Assembly: GCA_021399445.1 (NCBI GenBank)
Contig: JAJTUQ010000008.1
Location: 1,178,001-1,242,000, forward strand
DNA from: Xylogone sp. PMI_703
Lineage: Eukaryota; Ascomycota; Leotiomycetes
DNA length: 64,000 bases
Reading direction: 5' to 3'
Shown here piece by piece: positions 11,766-22,699 of this stretch. The notes under the pieces are model-generated. The model worked only from the letters and a program-made list of their open reading frames with translations, did no database searches and had not been told where the DNA came from. Made by a program: the position numbers and the translations under genes. How positions within the stretch are numbered: the first letter of the stretch is position 1; the number at the start of each line of letters is the position of its first letter.

Positions 11766-13358
11766 TTTGTAAAATCATTCTACAAATAATTATTTCGTAA
11801 GTATATTTGCCGGTTGATCAATATCCGGAATATACTTTACTAAAAGCTTATTAGCTTTCATTATATTAGATCAAATATAATTAAATTATATATTAATATA
11901 CTTAACTTTCTTATAATACTTATTATTATAAATAAATTCTATGACTCTTATATTATTAATATAAAATGTTAACAAATAAGGAAAATCTTTTTCAAATCTT
12001 TATTCAATTTCTTTAACTATATTACTTTTTTCGAAACTTTATTTGTTAATATAAATTCAGTTTTCATAAAGTTTAATATGATTAATTTCTGACGTTAAAT
12101 TATCCATAATATAGTTCTTTCAACTTGAGTTATAGTTTATCTATTAAAAAACTTTTTATTATTTTCAATTTTTTATATAATATCATTATACAAAATGTAA
12201 AAGTTTTTGATCTATAAAAATATATTTAAACATTTTAGACTTTCTTGTAAATTCTTAATATAAGTTATTTTATAATTAATTATCTTTTTTAAATAATATA
12301 ATATTTATTTAATATATTAAAGATATAAAACTCATAAATCTGACATATACTTTATTAATTAGTTGATTATATAGTTAATGTCTAGATATATATAATTCGA
12401 TAAGTAAATAAATAAGCTTATAAGTTATTAATATAATATTACTTTAAGAAATTTTAACAATTAATAATAATTATTTTTAATTATAACTTCTAAGTCTAGT
12501 TCATTAATTCGAGATAAAATTGTTCTTGGAAATATAAGTAACTTAATTAAGTTATAATTCAATATCTTAAATCACTCTAAGAAATTAATAATATACAATA
12601 TTTAGTAAAAGTATAAAGACTTAATTTTATAATCATGTTTGATCTAAAATCTGACAAATAACTTTACCTTCCTTAAGTCTTTATACTTTTATTATTTAAA
12701 TATCTAGGATTTCGTTTATAATACTTTGTTAAAGTCTTTTATAATTAATATATTGTTAACAAATAGTAAAATATATATTTTATTTTTTACATAAAAATTA
12801 AGGTCTATAATTAATAATTAAAAGCTAATACTCTCAAAATATATATTCATATCCTTAAACTATATTCTAAACATTTATTTCAGTTTATAAAATGACTTAT
12901 GAAACAATAAACAGTATTTTAACAAGTTTATAAATAAATTTAACTATTCGAAGTATTCTAAGATCTTTATATATATCTCCTCTGATAAGTAAAGATTCAG
13001 AAAAACTATATTAACATTTATTTAATGTATTTCCAGGTCTTTAGTTATTATTACAGCTAAAGTAATTCTTATGGATATATACTTTACTATTAATATAAAG
13101 GTTTTTATATAATCTACTTTATAAACTTATTCAAATCCTTTGTTCATTAGATATATTTTATAACATAATAACTCTTCTTTATTGTTAAACTTATTTTTAT
13201 ATACTTATTTATAATTTATAATCTTCTGGTTTTAAAGTTTTTTAACAATAATATATATATATATATACTTTAATAATTATAATTCCAAGAGAATAATTTT
13301 TTTTTATCTGTCAAAATCCTTTTTGAACATTTCTTAAACTATAAAAACCTCAAATAAT
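11766..13358 (-). pseudogene. Copia E: decayed reverse transcriptase/RNase H, C-terminal part of pol
   Basis: The C-terminus is clear: on - KYIPDIDQPANILTK (11837-11790), the copia RNase H tail motif, preceded by KYINIQ/FNYIRSNIMK-type residues near 11870. Upstream, up to 13358, the frame is riddled with TAA/TAG. The right edge is the insertion point of gypsy B; the protein continues at 38746. Confidence 0.65.
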
Positions 13359-13694
13359 TATTACAAACCTAAGCCTTTACCTAAGTCTTATAGAATGTAC
13401 AAGTATATATTAAGTCATAAAAGGGTTAATGAAAACTCGAGGATTAATATAATAAAGTATATAATCATAATTATAATTATATAAATAATAATCTATATTA
13501 TAAGTTAAACACAAAGCTTTTATCCTAAGAACTATCTAAGTTTATATACTATATAAAATACTGTTAAACCCTTTGGACCCCCCAGGTCCTCTAGGTTTAT
13601 CATATAATCCCTTTGTCACAGATTATGTCAGGTTCTTTGTATAACCTTACTACTAAGCCTTAAGCCTGGTATTATTTATGTACACTTTGTAACA
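13359..13694 (-). repeat. 3' LTR of gypsy B (336 bp)
   Basis: Direct repeat of 38375-38745. Its + end reads ACACTTTGTAACA; on - it begins TGTTACAAAGTGTAC. It lacks 35 bp that are duplicated in the partner LTR (the CCTCCAAGTCTTTGGACTCC part). Confidence 0.85.
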
Positions 13695-13707
13695 TTATCC
13701 TTTTCCT
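13695..13707 (-). other. Polypurine tract of gypsy B
   Basis: On - the bases abutting the 3' LTR are AGGAAAAGGATAA, a typical polypurine tract; it fixes the element's orientation. Confidence 0.7.
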
Positions 13708-16700
13708 AATTTAACTTTGTCCTAAAACTTAAATTTAAGGTAAGAATAATCTCATTATCCTTTAAACTTTCTTTCCTTTTCATCATATTATCTAAATATT
13801 TACATTTTAGAAAAAACAAATAAGTAAAACAAAAAAGATTATAAAAATTACAAAAAACCATAAATCTTTTTATTCATATCTAGTCTTATAAAGTTAAAAT
13901 ATCTCTTTATACCTTTTATACTTATAATAACAAATTTTATAAAATAATTCTTAAATCGAATTGTTATAATAAATATACTTTGTATTATTAAACATATAAT
14001 AATAAAGATATCCTTATGATTTCCTAAGAAACCTTAGATCAAGAGAAGATTTACCTCAAAATCAAAAAAAAGAAAATCATTTAAGTTATAACTAAAAATG
14101 CTGTTTTCCTGACTTATTTAAAGAAATAAAGAAAGTTTCTATAAAAGTATACTGAAAAAATGATTTGTTATAGTTTGAAAACTTTAGATAAATTAAATAT
14201 TACTAAAGAGAAAAAATATATTAAACAAAAAAGTTCTGATTATATAATTATAATTTCTTCGGATAATTTTGTCCTTTTGAACTCTTAGATTAATAACCTC
14301 CTTAAGACTTCTGACCAGATTTATTCTAATAATTTAATATTAAACAATTTAACTTAATATATTTAGCCTCAAACTCCTGAACTTTTCGCTAAACATTCTT
14401 AAGTTTTTTTATTAATTCTTAAGTATTTTCTAACTCTGGGTACTTTTTCCATTTAATCAAATACTAAACTTTTTTCCTAAAAATCCTTTGTCTTTTTATA
14501 CTTTCCATTTTATATTCTTTTTCTAAATTAATATTTTCTGTTTTTAAATATATAATTATTAACATTTTTGATAATATTTATTCTAATATAATGACATAGA
14601 AAACTGAATATATTTTAATATCCTTAAGTAATTTTAACTTATATATTATTTGTCCCAAAACTTTATTAATTTTTAGTAATCTTATTTTCTTGAAATTTAA
14701 TAATTTATTTAATTTTTTAATTTTGATAAATTTTCGTAAAAAATATACTTTATCCTTTTTCTTAAATATAAGTTTTATTTTATGTTATTTGTCATAATAT
14801 TTTTTTATTCTTTCTTTAACTTCTTTTAAGTTCTATTGTATAATTGTTTAAGTTTCCTTGATAAGCTTAATTCTTTCTTTTACTGTTATTATTATATTAA
14901 ATATCTTTTTCTATAAATATATTATATTTATTTCTTTTCCGAAATTTGTATAATACAGTAATACTTATATATTATCGTATCTTACTCTATTATATATATA
15001 TTGTACTATTGATAACAATCTTACTTAATTATTTTGTAAATAATTGATATATACTTTAAAGTATTACTTAAGTATCTAAATCAGTCTTTCAGTATTTCCG
15101 TCAGTTTATGTCTATTCTTTAATGATTATTTTAGTCTTAATCTTCATCAAGATAATGAATATTTGTTAAAACTTTAATATAAACAACTTATTTTTATCAA
15201 AGATAATTTTTTTCGGAAATCCGAATATTATAAATATTTTGCTCATAAGTATATCCGTTAACTATTTTACTATATAAATATTTTTCTATAGTATAAAAAC
15301 TTTATACTTAATTAATTTATCTATGATTATTAATATTTCATTGTAGATCTCGTTATTTATGTTTAATAATAATGATAAATTTATAATAAAGTTTATTATT
15401 ATTAACTTTTATAATCTTTCTAGTACTTCCAACAGTTATAGTAATCTATATACAATTCTCTGTATTAGTTTTGTTCTATAGTATATATCATATGTTTTGA
15501 CAACTTCTTATATTATTTTTTGTAACTTAAATATATAAAATTCCAGGTTAAGAAGTTTATATATTTTTATGATTTTTTGATATCTATACAATAATGAATT
15601 ATATATATATTTAACAAACTTCTTAATTAAAGATTATAATATATAGATTTTCTTGTTACAAAATTATATTTTTGATTTTTTGATGAATTCCTCTCATTTG
15701 TTGTCTAGATTTAACTCTTAAAATAGTACTTTAACTTTCTTGACTTTATGTTTAATAATTTGGATTATTCTCTTTATTTATCCTACGTCAAATTCTTAAT
15801 CTTTAGTTCCTTGAGTTAAATAATTATATATTAATATTTTATTTTTTTCTTTCTTGAGAATAGTTTTAACTTCTGGTTTAGCCTTTTCTATATAATTTAG
15901 TTTTTTACTGAATATATCTGTTTTCGTATTCTCAGTTCCCTTGATATACCTTATCTTAAAATTATATTGTATAAGTTTTTCTGACTATTTAACTTGTTTA
16001 ACGTTCAAGATTTTGATGTTAATAAAGTATCTTAAATTATAATAATCTATAAGTATTTTTATTTTTAATCTTAAAAATATATTCTTTAGGTTTTGAATAC
16101 ATTTATTATAACTAATAATTTTTTGTCATAAATATTGTAATTTTTTTCTGTAAAAAAAAACTTCTTTAAGTAAAAAGTTATTAGTCTTTATTTCCTGTTA
16201 AAGTATAACTAGCTTAAGGCTACTTTTAAGACCTCGTTCGATATATTTATTTTGACCCTGGTCAACAGTCCTACTTAAAAGATTATTAAGATTATTCCTT
16301 CGTCGAATTAATCCTTAAGTTTCTGTTATACTTTTTGTTCTTTGTTTTCAAACTTAAATTCTTGATCTTTTTTGGTCAAGTCATTTAATAATACAACGAT
16401 ATCCAAGAACTTATAAATATATTTTCGGTAAAAGTTATATATTCCTTTAAAAACTTAAACATTTTTGACATTTTTTGGATCAGGTCATTCTCTTATACTA
16501 ATTACTTTCTACAAGTCTATTCGAAAATTTTCTCCTAAAATTATATATCCCAGGAATTCTATTTCTGTCTAATAAAATATATATTTCTAAGACTAATATT
16601 ATATATCGTTGTTCAGTAAGATTTATAAAACTTTTCTTATATATTCTTGGTATTCTTTTAATGTCTTAGAATAAATTAGTAAATCATCAATATAGACTAT

Positions 16701-16872
16701 AACAAATATATTTAAATATAACGTAAATATATAATTTATTATTTTTTAGAATATTATAAATAAATTAATTAATCTTATTGACAAGACTAAATATTTGAAC
16801 AGTCTATAATGTATGCCGAATATTATCTTTTACTCATCACTTTTTGTAATCCTGACTAAGTAAAATTCTGTC
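13708..16872 (-). pseudogene. Gypsy B: reverse transcriptase (part), RNase H, integrase, C-terminal tail
   Basis: On -, IYIDDLLIYSKTLKEYQEYI (16705-16640) is the reverse transcriptase active-site region (xxDD), followed by FLGYIIL and a connection domain. An integrase core with TDGNTERL (near 15105-15088) follows, then a tail near 14430-14350 that resembles a broken chromodomain region (KNAQECLA-like). Many Gln codons are now TAA/TAG. The 5' part of the reverse transcriptase lies beyond the C insertion, at 35434. Confidence 0.75.
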
Positions 16873-17418
16873 TGTAACGTTCCTACAAGGGTTTAGGGTT
16901 ATCTATCACTCAAATGATAGATGAAGGTAAAGGGCAAGAGAAAAACTTCACGAAGGTTTAGATAGTTATTATGAAATGTAAGTATGTTGTAAATTAATTA
17001 AGTTGAACACAAAGTTCTTATTTATTGTAAAACTATCTACTTATATAATGAGTGAATTTAAGTTAAAATCTTTAGATCCCCAGGATCCACGGATCTATTA
17101 TGTCCTGAGGTTTAGATCTCTTGGATCCCTGGATCCTCAAGATCTTACAGGAGTCATGATTTATCATATGATCTAGTTATCTGGTAAGATCTTTCTGCCC
17201 AGAATCTAATAACAGGATTCTGTTAGTAAAGTTTTATTAATAACTTCTTATTAGTATTTTTTTTCTAATCAATTCTTGTCAATGGACTATTACTAATCAC
17301 AACTACTGTTAGTAATATCCTTATTACTGTCTTAAGTTTTATTATTATAAAGTTTGTGCTAGCTTGTGGAAGTACAGTTCTATTGGTAGATTTTGGCTAT
17401 TAACCTTGAGTTATGACA
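16873..17418 (-). repeat. 3' LTR of chromovirus C
   Basis: On + starts TGTAACGTTCCTACAAGG and ends GAGTTATGACA; on - TGTCATAAC...GGAACGTTACA. Less mutated than the 5' LTR at 34887. Confidence 0.9.
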
Positions 17419-17432
17419 TTATCCCCTTTTTA
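17419..17432 (-). other. Polypurine tract of chromovirus C
   Basis: On -, TAAAAAGGGGATAA directly precedes the 3' LTR, giving the orientation. Confidence 0.75.
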
Positions 17433-17511
17433 AGTTAGTGTTATTCTGAGGTTTATAGTTTAATTAGAAATAATCTTTGGGAAACCAGTTTCTTCTTTCT
17501 TTTCCATTATT

Positions 17512-18123
17512 ATGTCCTTAAAGAAACTTATAACGGAAACTGAAATAAAAGCCAAGAGGAAAAAGTCAAAGAAAGTCCAAGAAAAAATGAATTTAAGAAA
17601 TTTTATAAATAACTTTAATTTCGAAATAATATTTTGTTCGTTTTGTGAAAAGAATACCTTGTCTTGTAAAAAGATAATGAATTCTAGTCATTGTAAAAAA
17701 TGTATATCTCGTGGTTTAACTTATAATAAGAAGAATCTTTTAATTTCTTCCTGGAAATCTTGTAGTCATAAATATGACTGACTAAAAGTTAAGAAGGAAA
17801 AAATAACATAAATCCTGGCGGAGAATATAGTTCAGCTGGTCTGTTTGGAGAAATAATAAAAGTTTTTTCGTAAATGTATAAAGGAGATAATTCGTAAAGA
17901 CTTAAAGTCTCTAGATAAACTGGACGAAGTAGAAGAGAAAGAAAAGCTTGGTCAGGAATAAAAAGAAGAAGAGTTATTATAACAGACTAAAGTTATCCCC
18001 CAAACAGAAGCTAGTTCTTTAGAGACTTTCCCCTTTGACACCAACTTCTTTGTTTATACTAATGTTCTGTTTGATTTATCTTGGCTTACTTCGCCTGTTT
18101 GTACTTTTCCAGGAGTTTATTAG
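17512..18123 (+). pseudogene. Antisense cysteine-rich ORF between pol and 3' LTR of chromovirus C
   Basis: On +, opposite to the gypsy genes, 17512-17781 is open for 89 codons and the frame resumes with few stops to about 18122. The start is Lys-rich (KAKRKKSKKVQEK). Residues 42-64 carry C-x2-C-x6-C-x8-C-x2-C (C42, C45, C52, C61, C64), a possible zinc-binding module. After stops come a charged, coiled-coil-like stretch (KCIKEIIRKDLKSLDKLDEV, near 17875-17932) and a hydrophobic C-terminal tail (FVYTNVLFDLSWLTSP). From general knowledge, small proteins of this plan occur in filamentous fungi near retroelements; no function is known to me. It keeps a coding frame better than the neighbouring pol, but stops after residue 89 suggest it is dead here. 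Confidence 0.55.
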
Positions 18124-18322
18124 AATTAGTAAAATGTTCCTTTAGTTCTTAGGTGTTTAATCATCTATATTCTTCTTATTCTTTTTATCTGACTAAATAA
18201 TATTTCTTATTCTTTATTAACTTGTTATTTAAGATTTCTTTAACTTCTTATTTCATGTTTGGATTTTACTCTAGCTCTAAGTCCAGAGCCAGTAATGATC
18301 TTGGTAATGCTTTTTCTAGTAT
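18090..18322 (-). pseudogene. Chromodomain and integrase C-terminus of chromovirus C
   Basis: On -, LEKALPRSLLALDLELE (from 18322) is the integrase tail. It is followed by YEVKEILNNKLIKNKKYYLV, R-KE, and LNT-ELKE, the chromodomain pattern YEVEEILD..YLVKWKGY..NTWEP with Trp/Gln codons turned to stops. D separates this piece from the rest of pol at 29693. The chromodomain would direct integration towards modified histones (family knowledge). Confidence 0.75.
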
Positions 18323-18559
18323 TGTAGAAGCGATAGTGTGAGCATAACAATAACGCTGGCTAGAGTATACAGGAATAGAGCTTATGCGACAGGATCATGC
18401 AGAACTATATAAACAACAAGTATACAAGGCAAACGAACAAACTACTCCCTTGGTTAAATATGAAAAGGTTATTAATTTACTATCCGGGGCTTGTTATCAA
18501 TATATGCTGGCTTGGTTTGGCATAATTATTACTAATATATGATGGGTTTCTTTATTATA
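18323..18559 (-). repeat. 3' LTR of gypsy D (237 bp)
   Basis: On + begins TGTAGAAGCGATAGTGTGAG and ends GATGGGTTTCTTTATTATA; the intact termini, read from the other copies, are TGTGGAAG and CTACCACA. Confidence 0.85.
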
Positions 18560-19990
18560 TATGTCTTTTAGTATATTGTAAGTTTTTTGACTATAATATG
18601 CTTTAAAAAAAGAAATATATCTAAATATTCCACAAACAACTGGCCTTCTGAGGACTTCAGCCCTGAGCCAAAGTCTCCCTGAGTTCTTTTTATTCCTCCA
18701 TTTCTACACCTTCATTAGTACTCTTGGAGTTTTCTTTTGCAGTGACAGAGTATTCTTTAAATAACTCCTTCTTGATTCTTATCTTTATTATATATATTTT
18801 ATATATAATTACTATAGCTTTCTTCCTTCATTTTGTTATATAGTTATACTTTTTAGTAAGTAATCTGAATAGTATAATATTTTTCTTAATAATTATAATA
18901 AGGTCGTCTTATCTTTGTTGTCTGATAATTACTTTAGATAATGTATTAACACTTTTTAACTTTATGTCAAATAAAATATAATGATCTGGTAATTTTGCTG
19001 TTGAAGTAAACATTAAATATTATATTCTTCTTATTAATATTTCTTGGTTAGTTTCAAGTATTTCCTAATATTATACCTCATTTGGTTTGTTTCCCAGGAA
19101 CTAATGATAGTCATTTATGTACATAAACCAAGGGTATATTATCATTCTTTTGGTGTTCATTCTTTCTGGTTCGAATATGATTATATACTTTTTGTTAAAA
19201 AATATACTTTTTTTATTTATATTTAGATATTTTTCATCATAAACTTTATTTAGTACTTCGTTGATTATCTGTTTCAAAATTGTTCTTTTCTTATCTTATA
19301 TAGTTTAATCCATAAGATTATTAATATATTTGTAACTCTTTTTTATCATCAATGTTTATGATGATTCACATTGATTATATATTGATATTATATAGTTTAC
19401 CTCATAAGTCATATTACTCTAGGTTAAGGTCTGGCCTGCCCTTCTGATTCTGAAGTCAACTTTTCCTAAAGAGCTTATTTGTCTATACTTTACTCTGGGC
19501 TTTATATACTTTATAAAAACTAGTCATGATATTACTTTTGTTTCTTTGTTATCTTGTAGTATAATGTATTCTAAGTATAATAAAGGGTTCTGGCGTATAA
19601 TTTGTTATATTATAAAGAAAGACATAATTATAATCTACCTGTTTATGTCTCATGGCTATATCAGAACATAATATAAGTATAAGTCTAACTTTAGTTTGAT
19701 AATTTTGTTTATTATTAGACTTCCGGAATTAGGTATTATATTATTCTATCAAATGAACATTTTTATCTTATAGTCATTAATAACTTCTTATGTTTTTAAT
19801 GTTAAGTTTATATACCTTATAATATTTCTCTTTTTGTCATTTGTCAGAAACATATCTCTTTTTCATATTATATTTAATATTTTGAAGATTTTCAGTTTGA
19901 ACTTCAGCTATATGTTTTTCTTCGATTGTCTTGATTCCAGTTCTTTAGTCTTAGATCATGCTTTTTTTACCTTTGTTTTCATTATATATT
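18560..19990. other. 3' part of gypsy D, AT-rich, unassigned
   Basis: Short + ORFs (19044-19226, 19834-20112) are hydrophobic and AT-driven and are not credible genes. Sequence between ORF3 and the 3' LTR; nothing else recognised. Confidence 0.4.
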
Positions 19991-19999
19991 ATAGTTCAA

Positions 20000-20830
20000 G
20001 AGTTTTTCGTAATCTTAAACTTTTTTTAGTGATATTGTACTTAACTTCTTTGATCAGTTCATTATTATTTTCGACTTTTATTACTTCTTTTCTAGAGTCG
20101 TCAAAACTTTAAGATAAAGTTAGAGTCTTAATTAATCTGATCATAAATTCGGCTGGATTATCTGTCAACATTTTATATTTATCGAATATTATGCCAAATA
20201 CTATAACTTTCTCATTAGTTATTATAGTTAGATTTTTTTCGATAAAATAAGCTTTGGTTAAATTTACTGGAGTTACCCTTTTCTTTAGGACTAGGTCTAT
20301 TGGCCTTTTTCTATTAACCAGTAACTTGCTGATGAGCCTGTTTATGGCTGTTTTATTTGTACATATTATTATGTTATAGAAAGATAGTTTCATTGTTCCA
20401 GATATCTTTCTCACTATATTTGCTATTTCTGAAGTGATTATTTCCTGGTCTGCCTACTATTTTAGTCCTTTCTGGTCTCTTGCCTATGTTTTTAGGACTT
20501 TTGCACTGGCTTCTCTGATTTTACTCTGTTTCGTTCTTCCTGCCTTGATTATAAGGTTTATTATCTCTTTGAATATAAACTGAAATTCTTTTTCTGTTAT
20601 TCTGCTTTCTAAATGTTACTTATTCTCCATAATCATCTTAAATATTAATTATACTCTGTTTCTAGATAAAATATTTTATGTTATATTCTTAAAGATAAAC
20701 ATTTTCAAGTATTCTAGGCAGATTACTGGGTCTAGCCTTTATAAGATGGTTTTCAACTCTCTTTCTGTTAAGGTCTTCTTACTATTAATCGTGATACTGA
20801 ATAAGAGGTCTATTACTGTTAGTTCTTTGC
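20000..20830 (-). pseudogene. Gypsy D: unrecognised sense-strand ORF downstream of integrase (ORF3)
   Basis: On -, from about 20830, the frame reads with only a few Gln-to-stop changes: TEKEFQFIFKEIINLIIKAG, RTKQSKIREASAKVL, then an uninterrupted 101 codons (20414-20109: RKISGTMKLSFYNIIICTNK ... NPAEFMIRLIKTLTLS), and more charged sequence after it. Net basic, mostly helical character, no zinc knuckle or catalytic motif seen, no membrane segment. It lies in the element's own orientation between integrase and 3' LTR, a position where most gypsy elements have nothing. It could be a third element gene, a displaced gag-like domain or captured host sequence. Function unknown. Confidence 0.45.
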
Positions 20831-21430
20831 CCTGAAATATGTTATGAATATCTTGTGTATATGAAACATAAAATAGTATAATATAAGTTTTCTGAATTTG
20901 TGAAAAGGAAATGATAACATATTATTCTTTGGATATATATAAGATGAATAAATAGAATTTAATAAATGAAAATGATATTTTGTATATAATGTTATAATAA
21001 AGGGAAATATTTTAAAAAAATAATTATCCAAAGGTGATTTTTCAAATATTCCTGTCCCTTTTTACTTTTATTATGAACAAAATATTAAAAGTGAAACTTT
21101 AACAAAAGAAATGAATATAATATATTTATTATTCTAAGCCTTTATTCTGGTTAGTTTGATGGTTATAGTTCAGACATATTGATGGACAAAGATCTTTGTT
21201 GATAACACTTTATAGAAGGAAAGAAAGGTGATAGTGTAATTATAGTTCTTTTGTAGAGATATTTCGAGTGTCTTAAGGCAAAGCTTCTTTGGCTTCACGC
21301 TAGCCGGATTAGGGAGCCCTCTGCAATTCCTCACTTTCATGCTTTCCCTTTCAGACTATTCCTTGTTCTTGACAATTCTCTTTTGAATATTAATTATAAA
21401 TATTATTTATTTTATTATTTATCTTTTCAT
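20831..21430. other. Gypsy D internal, partly less AT-rich, no gene
   Basis: Around 21270-21350 the sequence is locally richer in G+C (AAGCTTCTTTGGCTTCACGC) and less mutated; it lies 5' of the + strand ORF and could be its control region. The - strand ORF 20819-21031 has no recognisable feature. Confidence 0.3.
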
Positions 21431-21499
21431 TGTTATTGATTTAAATCATCAGATATATCTTCTTTTAAGATGTTATCTCTTTTGTTAATTCAATATTAA

Positions 21500-22644
21500 C
21501 TAACTAAGTGATTATAACTAATATAACCAAAAAATCTGTCGAATTATATAATCTTTTGTCAGGCTCTATATCTTTGGAACAACTCTCTTCTGATACTTCT
21601 ATTCACAGCAAAAAGCTTTCTGACTTTTGTGTTAATATTTTGTCATATTTTACATTAACTAAAGTTTTATACAATATTCTTACTTAATTTCCATACAACT
21701 TTAATAAGTTTAAGTTAATCAAGCTAAATAAAACTACAGCTGGACATCCATTCCTAAGTCTTGATAGTATAATAATACAAATATATATTTGTCCTGGTTA
21801 TTCCTCGGCCTTTGCAAGTCAATTCTTTCTTATGTATAAGGAACCTCGTGGACTAGTTTCACTTTTAGCCATTTTGACAATTCTTATAAATAATGATTAT
21901 CGTTAGTAATAATTTTTCTTTTTCGGTGGACAAGATCATGCCCTTTCTTCATTTGAGGGCTCTGAGTAACTTTTATCTATTTTATAATTTATTCATAATT
22001 TACAATTATTTTATAACATTGAATTAATATTTATTCCTGCTGCAGAACCAGTTAATGTCCCTCTGGATGTTATAGTTAATAATTTTCTTTTATTTTTAGC
22101 TGATCCTGAGCACTTTAGCCTAATGGGTGACTGGAACTTCAACATTAGCATTTATCGATATAACTTTAATCTTTATAATTTCAAGGATGAAGTAAACTAT
22201 TTCCGAAAACGAAAATGTATTTCAAGAAAGATTCAAGGCAAGAAACCTGTTAAAGTTCATAGTTATACTTTATTGCCCCCAGTTATTCCTATTCCTGCTT
22301 ATACTCTTTCTCCTTTTCTTGTCGAAAAGTTTTTTATACTTCCTGAGGATCTTGGATTACCCTTAAAACTTCTTTCGTCTTTAGGTCCTTCTAGTAACTT
22401 CAAGTTGATTGATTCAGATTCAGAAATATTCTCATTCAACGAATTTGATCCAAAAGTCAGTAATAATCTTTCTCCAGATCTAGGTCTAATCATTAATTTA
22501 TTAATTATTATTAAAAGCTTTTTTGAAAATAATAGAATAAACTTAAATATTCCTCCTCGAGTAATTACTTTAATATTATCATTATTTATTGGTCAGTTTC
22601 TTGAAACTCCTGTATTTCTGCCATTAATTATTTTATTATCTTAA
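21500..22644 (+). pseudogene. Gypsy D: unrecognised antisense ORF between integrase and ORF3
   Basis: On +, opposite to pol, an open frame runs from about 21996 to 22644 (about 215 codons; first ATG 22123, 173 codons). Its sequence is not low-complexity: IFIPAAEPVNVPLDVIVNNF, then FLADPEHFSLMGDWNFNISI, a basic stretch (YFRKRKCISRKIQGKKPVK), and PVIPIPAYTLSPFLVEKFFI. A further open piece upstream (about 21520-21700, GSISLEQLSSDTS ... NILSYFTLTK) may belong to it after frame breaks. No known domain recognised. In DNA where every other frame is broken every few codons, an open run of this size suggests it was a real gene until recently or is rich in codons that C-to-T decay does not stop. Confidence 0.45.
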
Positions 22645-22699
22645 ACATTTATTCCACACTCTTCAAGCTAGACCCTGATTAATTATAACTTTTATATAT

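Noticed and set aside
13240..13280. AT microsatellite as a centromere or origin signal
   Set aside because: Short TA run inside RIP-mutated copia DNA; nothing else supports a centromere or origin.
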